Source: Hansfordia pulvinata
Lineage: Eukaryota; Ascomycota; Sordariomycetes; Xylariales
Assembly: GCA_006538405.1 (NCBI GenBank)
Contig: BJKQ01000003.1
Coordinates: 434,001-498,000 of the forward strand
Direction of reading: 5' to 3'
DNA length: 64,000 bases
The notes below the pieces were generated by a model. The model was not told the DNA's origin and did not search any database. It saw nothing but the letters and a program-made list of their open reading frames with translations. This document shows, in pieces, positions 33,893 through 47,460 of this stretch (position 1 is its first letter; the number at the start of each line of letters is the position of its first letter). Made by a program: the position numbers and the translations under genes.

Positions 33893-35146
33893 ATGGCGGG
33901 GAAAATGGTGTTGCACAAGTTGGTGGTGCTTGGAGATGGCGGTGTTGGCAAAACTGCCCTTACCATTCAGTTATGTCTGCAACATTTCGTTGAAACAGTA
34001 CGTCCGGACCCGGCCTCTACTCCCGCTCCCGCTCCCGCTCTCGCTGTTTGCTCCCTTTCCCTCCTATCGCTGCCACCGCTATGCCCGTTCCTGCGATTGC
34101 GCCCGCTGTCTTGCCTCTCGCCTTCCGCCTCGTACCGCGTGGTCGACCGCAACACCTTGCCTGGGCTCTGGTCTGCTGCATTTGCCCGATTTGATCCCTC
34201 CAAGATGTCGGCATGGCTGCAGACGGAGACAGCGGCGAACGATCGCACTGCCAGGCGAGGTTGGCATCGCGGCGTTCTTCACAATGCCGAAGGCGATTGA
34301 CCGAGTTCACGATGACGACGACAATGGTGACCGGCACTAGAGGTGGCGCGGCATCTGCGACTGATTCCCGCCGCGATCACCATGTCGTACGTGGTCGTCA
34401 AGTCACATCGCCTCGTGTCGACTCATACGCACAGACAGCTATCACGAGCGCCGTCTTCGTCATCGTTGCCACCGCTTTCCCCATCGTCACGGCCCACAGC
34501 CGCCAGCGCCTGGATGGACGCAACAGTCGCTGACAACGCTCTGCTCTAGTATGATCCGACAATCGAAGATTCCTACCGGAAACAGGTGGTGATAGACGGC
34601 CAAGCGTGTATGCTGGAGGTATTAGACACCGCCGGCCAAGAAGAGTACACAGCGCTACGAGACCAGTGGATTCGCGACGGAGAGGGGTTTGTACTAGTCT
34701 ACAGTATCTCCTCGCGGTCATCCTTCTCCCGCATCAAGAAATTTCACCACCAGATCCAACGAGTCAAAGAGTCGGTTCATTCAGCGCCATCATACCCTGG
34801 ATCGCCCATTTCCGCCCCCGCACCGCCGATGAATGCGCCGATCATGCTGGTCGGCAACAAGAGCGATCGCGTGACCGAACGCGAGGTTTCAACCCAGGAA
34901 GGACACGCGCTTGCCCGGGAGCTCGGATGCGAATTTGTCGAGGCGTCCGCGAAGAACTGTATCAATGTCGAAAAGGCCTTCTATGACGTTGTCCGCATCC
35001 TGCGGCGACAAGGCAGTGCCACCCGCCCTACTCAGCAGGGCCGCTCGAGGCCCCAGAACGGCGACCCGCACCCGCATGGCGGCGGCGGCAAAGGGAGATA
35101 CAAGCGGCCGAGAGAAAACGGCGGCGGTCGCTGTGTGATATTATAA
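33893..35146 (+). CDS. ras-2: Ras-2-type small GTPase
   Basis: Two exons, 33893-33997 and 34550-35146, flank a 552-nt GT-AG intron and encode 233 residues. This is a membrane-anchored molecular switch; in Neurospora and other filamentous ascomycetes ras-2 controls hyphal growth, morphology and conidiation. The P-loop GDGGVGKT (residues 14-21), effector loop YDPTIEDSY (36-44), switch [10 protein letters not shown], base-binding NKSD and EASAKN are all intact, with the usual catalytic Gln. An insertion rich in Ser/Pro before the NKSD motif ([16 protein letters not shown]) is typical of the ras-2 branch. The C-terminus is variable and basic and ends in CVIL, a CaaX box whose Leu favours geranylgeranylation. 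The splice site lies between Thr35 and Tyr36. Confidence 0.97.
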
Positions 35147-36123
35147 ACCCGACGCAGACTCGACGGCACACCGCGGCGTCGTGTGACCCTGGGAACGTCA
35201 CGTCACGACCTGGCCGTGGGCGGCCCTGCCTCGCCCAAGCCCAGCCCACCCGTGCGGCGTCTATAACAGGCGGCCCGCACCGCCGCCCAGCGCGCGCTGC
35301 CAGTGGATGCTGTGTCTCAAACACCAAAACCCATGGTGGCATCGGGCGCGCCAAAGGCGGAGCAGAGACATGGCCAGGCCTGTCTCTGATGCCCCATTTT
35401 ATCATACCACAACCACGATCGGCTTTCAATTCGGCGAACGGCGCACGATCACCAAAAAAGAAGAGGCATTCTTTGGGGCACGAGGGCTTGAGTTTTCGAC
35501 ACGCGACAATGACGAGCACGAGAGCCATGCCTGCAGATGGGGAGGCATAACTCGGTGGAGGCGGGGCCAACTGGGATAAGCTTTGTGGTGTTCTGGAGTC
35601 TGATGGGCATTTCATACCTTGCTCCAGGTTAAAATCATGCTTCAATCTAATGTTCCTCCCCGTGCAGGGATCTGTTTGACATGTCGATAGCGAGCATTTC
35701 ACTTTTACGTTAGCCGGGAGGAGATATCACGACACGATTGGCGCATGGACTGTCGGTCACGAGGGCGTCTGGAGGCATTTGGACGGGGAGACTCGCAGCT
35801 GGCGCGCTTGCGTACGCCAACAGATGGCGACATGGCCTCGAACCAGTACCTACGGCACCTACCTAATTAGCACCCGTAGCTGCCACGACTGCCGCGAGCA
35901 GCAGGTGACTGAGCAATGATGAACCGGAACTTATCCTGATGAATAATGCGCTTGCTGGTCGAGCGGCCTATTTTCCGGCTGGCTGTGAGTTTTTTCTCTC
36001 GTGTTTCCTCGCTTTATGAGTACCTGGGATCTGCAGGTAGGTCGGGCGTTGTGCCGACGACCTTGGGTTGGTGGGACAGCTGTCAATGCATGGGCCAGGG
36101 CACTCGAGGCCCACACTAGAAGA

Positions 36124-36141
36124 GGGGGGGGGGGGGGGGGG
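36124..36141. repeat. Poly-G tract (18)
   Basis: This is an uninterrupted G run downstream of ras-2, in the gene desert. Confidence 0.9.
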
Positions 36142-36756
36142 ATCTCTGCTACTTTGCCGGCCTGCCCGTTGTATCTCTTTCAGACTTTTTTTTTTTTCAT
36201 TTTCTTACTGCACTGCCTTTCTTTCCAACCTCACACCCCTGGCAGACGGAGGGGTGGGGCAATGCGACTTGGGAAGCAGGACAGGGACGGTTCCTAGGTG
36301 CCTGGCGAAACTAACTAAGGCCCGATTCAGACTTCTGATGACGGGGCCAACCAACAGACAGAAGACAAACAGAGGCGACGATGACTAGCTACCTGGCAGA
36401 CTTGTGCTCTGCCTCTTTGTCGAGCAAGCCGAGTGCAGTCCTACTCGTGGCTGGGAGGCCCCGCGCGGCTCGGCAAGTCGCCGTCCGTCCGTTCGTTGGT
36501 TTTTCGTTCGTTCGGTCGGAGAGAGGAGGCGGGGTGCTCCTCGTCAGAAATGCCGACTGCACTATTGCAGCAACTGAAGGGTATCCGGCCTCCTTCTTCA
36601 ACCCACCCCCCTTACTCGACATGCATACATGCATGCAATCCATTTCAAGGGTTGCAACGCGAGCAGCCGTCTTGTGCCCTTTTTTCGCCCCTGCTTCCAT
36701 TCGCTTGGGATGCTCGTCCGCCTGGCTCTTTTTTTTTTTTCTTTCCTCTTGCTCTT

Positions 36757-36770
36757 CTTTCTTTCTTTCT

Positions 36771-36848
<78 letters not shown>
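36757..36848. repeat. (CTTT)n microsatellite
   Basis: About 92 bases of CTTT units are broken once near 36770 by a missing T. Translation of the opposite strand gives an artificial Lys/Glu/Arg repeat, so the open frames across it are not genes. Confidence 0.95.
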
Positions 36849-36849
<1 letters not shown>

Positions 36850-39764
36850 CCCGTGCCTGCCGGCCGGAACAGCCCGCGGGCCATGTTGCAGCAGACTTGG
36901 CGCCAGTGGCTTGCTGGGGAGTGGAAGGGGGAGGGTTCTTTCAATGGATGCCACTCGTACAGAATTACACGGCCACCCCTGCATCCTCTTGTGCCCAGTG
37001 ATATCCCATCCTAAAGGTACATTGATGTAGGGTGGGTGCGTGTGTTGAGGTTTGGGCGCAAGAGGCAGCAGCAGCGACAGCAGCAGCAACAACAGCACGC
37101 GCCCACCACGTTTCCTCTCACACAGGTATGTACCTTATGTACTCGCAAGTAGCCGCGGGATGTGGTTCCGGCTTGCCGCCGGAAACCGGGTGCAGGCGGG
37201 CTACGAGTAGTTGTTGACGATGCCACCAGTAGACGTGCGCCTCGGTGTCTAGGAGCAGTTGGAATACTCATATGAGAGGTACCTAGGTCGGTACCTACTT
37301 CGTACAGCGGACTGTTGCCTCAGGTATGGTATGAATGGATGGACTGCGCGGTCTGCGTGGCCACAGGGCGCGCAATCACGATCGCGGCAGCCCATCCCTC
37401 ATCTGCAAGGAATCGTGGGTTTCCTTTTTTTTTTTCAATCAAATGGTACACACACGGAGGTAATGAGATGGGATTATTCCCTAGGTAGGCAGCCGCAGCA
37501 AGCAAGCACGAGAGAGGTGCGAGACGAAGAGGGGAGAAGGGGAGAAAAAAATAAAGCCACTGCCCGGCCACCGACCACCGAACGAGACGGACACTCCAAG
37601 ACGACCTGCCAAGGCCTTGCTTTCGGGTGCGCGACCCGGGGCTAGTTGACCGCAATGCCCATGGGTTTTCATGTGCGTCCCATGCTGATCACATGTCTGC
37701 ACTGTAGATTAGGCGAGTTCGAGTACGAGCAAGTCGGGAGAGAGGTGACGGTGGGAGCGAGAGTGAGGAAGAGGCAGAGAGAGGCACAGAGACAGAGTGA
37801 CACAGTGGCTACCTTAGGTAGAGACAGCCCATGGAACCGATGTGGAACCGGCGAATTTCGCGGGTGCCAACTCTCAAGTCCGCGCCGCTCCAACAGACGA
37901 AGCTACGCCTACCTGACCATGCCCTTGGAGAGCTAACAGAGCTGTACGTAGCTCTCATCAGCTCCATGGATGGCATGCATTGGATGCTCATAGCTCCCCA
38001 CGCTCCCCTCTCGTCACTCTCCGAGTGCGACTGCCCACCCCGTGCGATAGGTCAATCGAATGGGAAGTTAGGCACGAGTACGAGTAGCCCATCCTGTGGA
38101 TCTGGAAGGTGCAGGCAGGGGTCTAGCGACTTATGCTACTGAATTCATGTGCTCGTGCCTACCGTACCTCCAGCTCAGCTCAAGCCCGACCTGAGCTGTA
38201 GGTACCGTGGAAGCATATGTGGGAGCAGGTACCTAATAAGATGGATACTCAGGTCGTGCTCGTGCGTCCTCCGCCCCGCTCCAGCTGCCCGTCGAAGATA
38301 CATGAGCGTACCTGGGACGACAATACCTATCTGCTACACTCCGCCAGGAGGGTTACCCGGGTTCAAAAGGGTATACCTTGGATACATTCGATCCAATTGA
38401 TTAGATCCCAGTGCCAGCCCCGCTAGGTACCTAACGCGCTCGAATTTCTGGCCGTGTTAGACATCGACCCATGAATGCATCACCACTCGCCGTTCAGCGC
38501 AAAGCGGAAGCGACGCGATCATGACGGCTCCCTCTCTCGGCCGACTATCAAGTCGAGCATCCTCGTAGGTCAGATGCCGCGCCGCGTCACACCCTGCCTC
38601 CCCCTGTCTCGTGGCGCACGTGCTTCACGCCAACCGCGCGGTTCAACCCCCAGGCTGGCTCGGGGATCTGTACTCGTACGCGTGCGTGGTCCTCTCCTCA
38701 TCCCGTCCGTCATCTCTCGACCTGTGACCCGGCCATCCCGCCGGCGCGCCGGCTGCCGACGAGACAGGCTCGAGACGCAATTGGGGGAAACGGGGGCCCC
38801 CGGGGGCGTGCCACTTCGGCCCGTCGTCCCGCAAAGCCTCCCCTTTGCCCCGTTTAACCGGCGACTGGCAAGGGAGCCGGGTACGGTACGACCAATCCCA
38901 ATCAATGGTAGTGATGGCAATAATAATAATAATAATACTGATAACTAATTTGATATCATAGGACGCGGGAGCCGTGACGAGAAGGACGGCAGATGAGTGA
39001 CCAGTCGATCGGCCGAGTCCATACGAGTAATGGGTTCCTCGACGACCCATTGGGCTTCTCTCTTTCTTTCCTTTTTTTTTTTGTGTTGCGACCCGTTCCT
39101 CCGGGCTTCCATCTGTTGCTACTCACCCGGGCGATAGCACGATAGATCACGCGCCGCGTCATCCCGCGCCCGCCTCACGATACGACCCACGACTGAGATG
39201 ATGCCCATGTCGCCATGTCCATGCCATGCTACACTACCTCGTGGCAAAAAAAAAAAAAAGGGACCGTCCCTCTTCCCTTGTGCCCTTCTTCCTCCCGAGC
39301 GATGGGCCCCGATCCCCATGTCTCTTCGAGCCGGCCCGCCGCCCCGGGACCGCGCCCGCGCTCCCACGTCACCCGCGCACGGCGCACCATGGTAGCAGTG
39401 CAGTCATTCCTTAATGTATGGGGACGGGAGGGGGGGGGTGCCCTACTTGGTCCTCCCGTGCCCAAGGTACGAGTACCCTCATCGCGAGTACGGGTACGCT
39501 GCAGCCTCCATTTGTTCCAGTGAGCAATCACAATGCTTGCGCCGTGCGACACGGAGTGTACTCGGACGAGTTTCCAGCCCAGGCGGCGTAGTTTCCCCGG
39601 GGTTTGGCTCGCGCGCAAAGAGAGACCATTATCTGAGGAGGGAGAAAGAAGCCAGAACAGAAGGCCAAATGTCCGCCCCTTTAGTGCCAGTGCGAGTATT
39701 CCTACGATACGCTCGAGGGACCCTTGTCTGGAATGACCCGGCGCAAGATTGGGCGATCGGCCAT

Positions 39765-39779
39765 CCCCCCCCCCCCCCC
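39765..39779. repeat. Poly-C tract (15)
   Basis: This is an uninterrupted C run in the gene desert; a similar 13-nt run lies at 40870-40882. Confidence 0.9.
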
Positions 39780-40727
39780 TCGTCTTCATCCCTTGCTTTT
39801 AATCCGTCGCAAGTCACGAGCACGGGGATGAGCACGGGCTCCGGTGCGGGCTCGGCTTGCGCCAGGGCAAGGAGCCCACGGCACACCTCCGATCTCTGCT
39901 ACTACTGCTCGGTCATCGACGCCAACTTCGTCCAGGGCCCCGGGGATGCGGATATAACGCAGCCCGTGCGATTGCCAGCCAATGCCGGCAACCTAACTTA
40001 GGTGCCTCACCAGCTGGGCGGGTGGCCGGCCGCATGAGCCAAGATGGTGAGGTCGTACGAGTACGTCTACGAGTAGGTAGTCGTATCTAAGGCATCTACG
40101 AGTAGCCCACGGCTTATTAGTACCTACCTACCTTACCTAACCTTCTACGAGAAAAAGCCGTGGTAATGCCCCGGGCAGCGGGTCGCCAGTTCCGAAACTG
40201 GATGCTTCCAGTCAACATCTCATGTGTTGTGCAGACGCGTCGCCGCCCGTCTTGGTCCGCCCGTCCAGTGGCTGGGCTGGGCTGGGCTGGGCTGCGCCGG
40301 GGCTGGGTTGTGGTTTGTCGGCGTTCGCCATTCGCACGGCTTATTAGTCGAGCCACAGTGTCGACTGGATGCTACGAGTACCGACCACTTCTTGTAGTAG
40401 AGTACTTGTGCGCGTGCGCGTGCCAGCACCCGGGCTCGTCTTCAACTTGACAGCGTGGAGACACGCTCTGCATATCTCGTCACGCTTGCTCCTGACCCAG
40501 CGTCTAGAAGCTCGGGACTTGTCTCCAGTGTGTCTGTCCACGGAAAGTCCGCTCGAACAAGGGGGCCAAGTCCACAGCCAGAAACGCAGGATACGAGTAC
40601 ATGTACGTAATAAGCTGACGGCCGACCCGCCGGCGACACGGGCTCACGGGCGGATACACTACGTGACTGCACTCTGCTAACATTTGAACCTTGCGGACAG
40701 TGGTGAGGGTGCCTCGAGTACTCGTAC

Positions 40728-40748
40728 GAGTGCTATAACTTAGCACTC
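40728..40748. repeat. Perfect 8-bp hairpin next to a TACTCGTA copy
   Basis: GAGTGCTA, loop TAACT, then TAGCACTC form a perfect inverted repeat. It directly follows CCTCGAGTACTCGTAC, and the distal arm continues into CGAGG, so a longer alternative stem (CCTCGAGT against ACTCGAGG) is also possible. Confidence 0.7.
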
Positions 40749-43700
40749 GAGGTCGTCCCGACTCATGTGGGCTGTCGCTCGGAAGCTTCCTCCCCCGGAG
40801 AGATCTTCAACGCCACGGCAAGCCAGCCGCGTCTGCGGGGCCCTTTCGCTTTGCAAGCCGTTTCCCACACCCCCCCCCCCCCTCACTAGGGGCTTCGCTC
40901 CCAAGGAAGAGAGATGACAGACGCGCCAGATTCCGGAGAACTCGTATGCTCGTCTGCGAGTACTCGGCAAGCTCACATCAGACACACCCCATTGAGTGTC
41001 TGTGGCTTGCCGCTTGCCGCTTGCTCTACGGAGTTACGGAGTAAGGGGGCGGGGGTTTTCACTCGAGTCTCGTCTCATCTCATCTCACCAATTGGTCTGC
41101 CGTCACCCGCTGCAGAACCCGTCCATCCAGCTTATCGCATCGTGTCATGTCGTTTCTCGAGTCGGCCATCTACGGATGTCGGCGCCAGCACTCGTACTCT
41201 ACGGTCGGCGGCAACACGAATACACGACACGGTTAGATATTTATTCAAGCCCATACGTGGGAGAACATGAGATAAGAAGGACGTTTCGGCTCGAAAGGTA
41301 TGTTAGGTACGAATAGGTCGATTCAACCCGGCCTGACGGCGCCACACGCAGGCACTGCATGGCTACGAGTAAGTACATGTAGGTGGGTAGATACATACAA
41401 CTGTCTAGGCACAAGGCAAACACTAATAGCGCATGCCCTACATAAGGTACTCGTACGAGGAAGCAGATCCTGTCGTACCTCCATTCACAGGTATCCCGCT
41501 CACTTTACTTCACTTTCCCTCTCCGTGCCTCTTCCTCTATTTCCCTCTTCTGCCATGTCTGGTCTCGTCTCTCGCGCCACGCCACCACCCCGGGAAGGAC
41601 CATTTGTGTAGGTACCTACCTTACTCATAATAATGTGGCCTGGGCGGGACTCGGGAGCTGGAGCCGGGCGTGGCGCTTTACCCTGCTGGACCAACGGCGC
41701 GGAGCCTCCCCAGCATGACTCGGGGACGTGCGAGGAGGCCCGTGCGTGTCCGTCCCGGCCCCCAGGGTCTATCGTACGCGTATGGGCATGTTCAATCCCG
41801 CGAGTGCTCCGTGGCGGCCGTAGAGTGAGTGGCAAAGGGTTCACGGTCTCTCCAGCTCGGGGGAGGGGGGACACACCCGAGCGCGCTTCTTTATTGGCGT
41901 TGTTGATGGGTGCCAGATTATGGACGATGGGATTGGGCCTCCTACGCGTACAACAAATATGACAGCTGCACCTGGAGGTCCGCGAGGCAGGTACTTGAGA
42001 GGTACTTTCCATCACCTTGCACTGACGAAGGGGGCTGACAGACGGACGGCGGCACCTGCCCTGAGTGAGTCCAGTCTGACCAGACATCGATCCGATCCAA
42101 TCCAATCCTGGAATCCACTCGGGCAAGTCTCTGAACCCGAGTCTCTTCAGGCCACTGCCATGGATGGATGCCGGGTGGAATCCGCCAAGTGCAATATTGA
42201 CGACAACTCGAACTCACAGCGCACATTCCGAGTCCTGCTCGGCCCTCCAACCCGACCGGCGATTCCCAACCTGCGATCTCAATCCCCATTTCGGTTCCTA
42301 GCTACCAAGCAGCACACAGCTCGATGCCACTCTCGTCATCCGGTCCGGTCCAGGCCAAGTGCCCGTGTCCTTTCTGTGTTGGCGAGAGGCCCCAAGGCTC
42401 GGCTCCATCCGTGAGTCACGACCGTCGTCACAATCTTACCACTCACTGGTCGTGCTCCCCCGTTGTGCCTCTCCAGCATCGCCAGCGAGCCGTGGGCGAC
42501 TTGGCCCGCCGCGCACGCCTCCCCGAACCGGTCCAGTCCGGGCATCCACCAAGGCGGCGGCCCGCGGGCCCGCCTCTCTAACCCACTGCTAACTCTTAGT
42601 CCTGGCCCAGCCGGCGGTCCGCCCCGGCTGCTACGGATCCTCCTGCTGCACTGGTGCTACGTCTCCAGTCAGCGTCTCGGGCGACGGACGACCTTGTTGA
42701 TGCTCGAGCTGACCCAGCAGCGGCTCGCTGCCAGCCTGCCGTGCCTGCTCTCGCCAACCTCTCGGCCCAATTCCGCCGCCATGAGAGAGCCACACCTGTG
42801 GAGGACGAATCCCGGCTCCCTGCTACGACTATCCAGAGACGCGGTTCGCCTTGGCTCTGCCCTGCCAACGCACGCCCGAGGCTGCACGTCTTTACACCTG
42901 CACAGACCACACGTACCACATTCTCCAAGGCACCTGGGTCCGCTGCGGATACCTGCGCGGGGATCTCTCCGTCGGCGGAGTGCTCGGTACCAGACTTGAC
43001 TCGACGTTCGTGATATTACCCTCGGCCATCGACCTTGACCACCTCGCCATGTCCCAACCCTGCTCGTAGCTAGCGAGAGGCACTCGTACGAACATGACAG
43101 CACGGCTCCAGCCGACCCACTGCGGAATCGAAAAATTGGTCGCCGCCTCGGTCGCATACGACTGTGGCAGCCGGGGTGCCGGGTCCGGTCTCTCCAATCC
43201 ATCTGGCCCCTACGAGTACTCCGTACAGCCGGAAACCAAGGGATGGCGGCAATCTCACTGGCCCGGCCACCACGCAGTGATCTGGCACGTCTGGGTTTAG
43301 AGGGCCGCCACCCATGCCTTCGCGTCTGGCCGGCCCTTCTCGAGCTGCCGTTCATGCAGGCGGAATGAGAGCAGCTGCAAAGTCCTTTCACGTTCTGCGC
43401 TGCGCAGGCTCTGCCTCGCGACCCTGCTCGTACGTACGAATCATCAAGACACACACAAGCCGAGCCCTCCTCTTCCTCCGCCTCTCCTGCACCCACCACG
43501 ATAGCCCACCGGGCCCGACTCTGCAAAGACGCACCCCCTGCCTCCAGGGGCCCGCTCAGGGTCGGCCCAGGCGCACCAAGGCCTGCAGCGTCGCCCAGGG
43601 CTTCTGCTCACCGGCCCCGCAATCTGCAATGCGCGTTCTGGCCCCGCCATTGGGCCCGGTATATGGGTAATGCGACCGGGACCTGGCCTCGACAGCTTCT

Positions 43701-46700
43701 CCATCCTGGCCTGTCGGGCGAGCGGGCATGCGTGCCACGCGCGCGCCAGCGCCGTTTCATGCCTACCAATGCTGCTCTTGACGCCTGCCAGCCCCTGCTG
43801 GCCCACCGCTGCCATGTGCCGGTAGGCAGGATCCGCGGCTCATGGTCCAACCCACGAAGCCGTCCTTTGGGGTACTCGTCCAAGCACGAGTGGCTCTTTG
43901 CATTACGTACAAGCACACAGCCACGAGAAGCAGCCTCCAAACAAAGTCGTCGCCGCCCTGTTCGGCATGTTTTCCACTCTTGCACGACACAAGAAAAGGC
44001 CGTCACGGGCAGAGGCAGCGGGCCTCGACGAGCAGGCCAAAGCCGGGATCCCTACCTACCTACGAGTGTTCCAGTATGCGTGGCTTCGGCTAAAAGGACA
44101 CCGACATTACCGAGACTGATCAGCGAAGAGTGTTGATCAACGGGAATCTCCCCGGGCAGGCTCTGTCGGTACGAGTGTTCCATTGACGCCCGCAAAACCC
44201 GGTCACGCGTCACTATGCGTGTCTTCGCCAACGTGGCGGTACGCAACCCGGACTGACGACTGGAAGCTACCACTTATTCTCCGCCTCTCACGCTGGCATG
44301 TCTGGCACTGCTGGCACGCTGGGTGGCTGGTGGCTGGCTACTGCACCCGCTGCTAGCACTCGCGATCCTATGATCGACCATGGTTAATGAGAGCCGGTTG
44401 TATTTCTTTTCTTTTGCTCGGCCACAAGGCGTCACCGTGGACGCTATCGATCGGCGCTTCGTTAGGGGTGCGGCGCGCCGCTGGCACGTCTTATTCTGAG
44501 CAGGTGTCCAGAAGGGTGATGGGGGCTTGTAATCCACCCGCGGCCAGACACCGATTCCGTCACCGGGGTGCTCGAACAGCTTTTCACTCGTACCAGTCGG
44601 AGCAGCTCACCGGCAGGCGGCGGATTGGGACGGGGCCGGCAGTTCAGCCATCCATAAGCACAAGCTCAAGCACAAGGAGATCTACCCCTGTGGACAAGTA
44701 CTCGTACTCCGTGCCGCAACTGCGGCGAGGACCATGCCGGCGGCACGTACGGAGCCATCGGAACCAGACTCGGCAGTTGGGCGGCGGTTCATTGGTCTGC
44801 CTCAGGGCTCGGCTGGCTCTGTCCCGTTTCATTACCGCACACATCGGCACATGGCCGGCTCGGGCCTGTCAAATGGCTACCGCAGCAGAAAGCCGCGGCA
44901 CCTGTGGTGGTGGCTTGCCAATCATCGGACGCTTCGGTTCGACGCGGAGCGGAACTCTCGTATCGCCCCTCCCGTCGGTGGTGCACCTCCGTCAACCACT
45001 CCCACTCCGGGCGTCCGCCGGCACCGTCGGCTACCGCCTGATGGCGGAGGCGCCCGCCCAGGCGGCCCATGTCGTCTGCTTAGATGCTGTTGGAGCTGGG
45101 CCAGGGCCCATTTGCTCGCGTCCTACTGACCAGGGCGTCACACCGGTTTCCCAAACCCTCGGATCCGATCCTTCCTCCCCTTCCCCCCTTCTCGCCCTGC
45201 TTGCCCTGCTCGCTCGCATCTCGACAAAAGAGGCAACCCGGCAGCAGTGGGGGCGGAGAGGGGAAGGGCAAGCAGGGGCAGACATGGCATGCATGCTTAC
45301 GAGGATGTGGCCGTTATAGAGTTTCCACACTCTGCGGGTACCGGGTGCGGGCCCATCGTCCCCTTGCACACCCCGAATTCTGCAGCGGCAGACCAGCAAA
45401 GTCGTCTCGTGTGCCCTGCCACGCCTGCAAAGGTGATCCTTCTTTCGAGCGGGTACGGCCGCTCTGCGCGGGATAGTGGTACTTGTCGATGACCCTTGTC
45501 TTGTCGTTGTTGCGCCTCCGCTCGGACTGTTCGGCGATTTCATGACCCAGCCTTGGAGAAACGAGTACGGGTAACAGTACTGCAAGAATGGGAACGGCAT
45601 CGACCAGGCGCATTTGCATCACCACCGCCCACGCCACGACCGCCTGTCCGCCTGTCCGCCTGCGCCACTCATATGCAAGGCTCTTTCCGCCTCTTCCCGC
45701 CCCCGGAGGATCTTGGCACTGCCGGGCTCTGCACGTACTCTCACGCACACGAATGCACGTTCGAGCTGGCATGGGCAGCTCGTCGTGCTCTGGAGAGGCA
45801 GAAGGGGGGGTGCGAAGAAGTTGGCTAACCTAAGATTGCCCTGCCTTTTCTCTTTCGGTTTATTGATTACTGTGCATACAGAGGCTGAGGGGGTCATCTA
45901 CGAGTAGCTGCCTGACTGGCGCTCCAGCCGGATAAGGCAGTGAACTCGCCCAGAGCCCGGACGAAATCCTCCCTGATTGGCCGGATCGTGAACTCGTACG
46001 GGCAACGCACCTGCGCGCTCAAAAAGGGGGGGTCAAGAGAGACTGCCACCCCGTGTCGAGTCAAGTCAAGTCGTGCTCATCAGGCGGTGCTCATTAGGGG
46101 TGCATACGAGTACTCGTATGCCTGTCTGGGTGTCCTTCTCTGTGCTTCCCCTCGCCGCCGTGCTGTCTCCGGAAGCTTCGAGTATGCCTTTTACCAGCCA
46201 TCATCTGCGGAGTAGTCGTGTTTGCCCGGGCGGTGTGCGCTGGGCTTGAGCGATGATCAATTCCTCTGCATGCCCCCAATGCTCTTGTCCCATCTTTGCT
46301 CCAAAGTCTTGGCATCGGACGCCGGGGAGCTGCGAAGCGTCCGGAAACTGAGGATTTCCAGCCTCTTGTATTCCGCCATCTCTGTCCCGAACAATGCCTG
46401 CCCCTCCCGTTTCTCCTTGACGGCGGATTCCAGTTCTCAACTACGTCACCTCACCAAGCCTGCACTCTTTTCGCAGACGAACCAGCAGCTCGTCACTCGT
46501 CACTCGTATGATGCACATGGAGAAATAATAATCCAGTTGGCTAGCAAGCAGGCAGGTGGGCGGGGCCCAACGGGGCAAGGGTGCGGGCAAATGCAGTGCA
46601 TTCTTCTGCAGCTTTGATGCAGGGCTCTTCTTCTTGGTACAGCGGGATATGAGAGAAACAGGAAGAAGGCATAGTAAGTACAAGAAGAAAGGGAGAGGAG

Positions 46701-47424
46701 GGGAGAGGAAGGGGGAAAAAAACAAAGGGGCTCCTAGCGAACCGACTGTCCGAAGAAGTCAGCGAAAGGAAAAGACAGGGGGCGGAGAGGCGAACCCTCC
46801 GCCGGGTTGAGCTGTCACGCATGTCCGCTCATCCGCACGCATGCCTGTCCAACTTGAATTGGCTGGGGATCGCATACACGGTGCAGCTCCTGGGATACTT
46901 TTTTCCCTCGCCATCGCTATTGAACCAGTCCGCGGAAACGAAGCTGCGTCTCATAAGAGCGGGTTCCTTATCTTTTTTTTTTCTCTCACCCTCCGCGGCA
47001 GCCCGCTTCCTGCGTGCTTGCGTGCGGGTGAGCTGACTCGTTACATCGAGGGGCGCGCGGGATGAGTGTGAAAAGGTCACACCACCGTCCGCCCGTGGAA
47101 GATTATCAAGAAACACCCGGGTGTGTGGGTGTTTGAAGCTGTACGGGCTACGTCGGTCGCCCGTTCGCTGGGCGGGCGGGCGAGCGAGCGTGGGACGGGG
47201 GTGATTGTTTGTTGGTCGCTTAGGGGTCGATGTGGCGGTGGGCACGGCGCGACATGACGATTGTCTGCCTGACGCCCCCCCTTCTTCGTCATGAAAGTTT
47301 GGAAGGAGGGGGGGGGGGGATGTTCTTTGGCGCTTGCGGGAGTGGGAAAGGTTACAACGAAGGCCCTATGTGTGTGTTTTTTTTTTTGTTTCTACCGTCC
47401 CGTTGTTGGATGGATTACTAGGAC

Positions 47425-47425
<1 letters not shown>

Positions 47426-47458
<33 letters not shown>
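47426..47458. repeat. (GT)n microsatellite
   Basis: About 33 bases of alternating T and G in the gene desert. Confidence 0.95.

Positions 47459-47460
<2 letters not shown>

Larger units (their letters stand above)
37202..46118. repeat. Densest cluster of the dispersed octamer TACTCGTA/TACGAGTA
   Basis: Eighteen copies start at 37202, 38079, 38671, 39022, 39468, 40055, 40068, 40097, 40373, 40592, 40719, 41364, 41448, 43211, 44699, 45899, 46105 and 46111. Both orientations occur, and flanks often extend to GTACGAGTAC or CTACGAGTAGG. At 46102-46121 two copies fuse into the perfect palindrome GCATACGAGTACTCGTATGC. No function is known to me. Confidence 0.85.

Noticed and set aside
36598..37098. 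Lys/Glu/Arg repeat protein on the minus strand
   Set aside because: The repeat is only the translation of the CTTT microsatellite.
42669..43526. 285-codon minus-strand frame in the gene desert
   Set aside because: Same reasons: no motif, basic random-like composition, overlapping plus-strand frames.
44387..45319. 310-codon plus-strand frame in the gene desert
   Set aside because: No domain, composition like random GC-rich DNA, equally long overlapping frames on the other strand, and a TACTCGTA copy inside it, as in other non-coding DNA.
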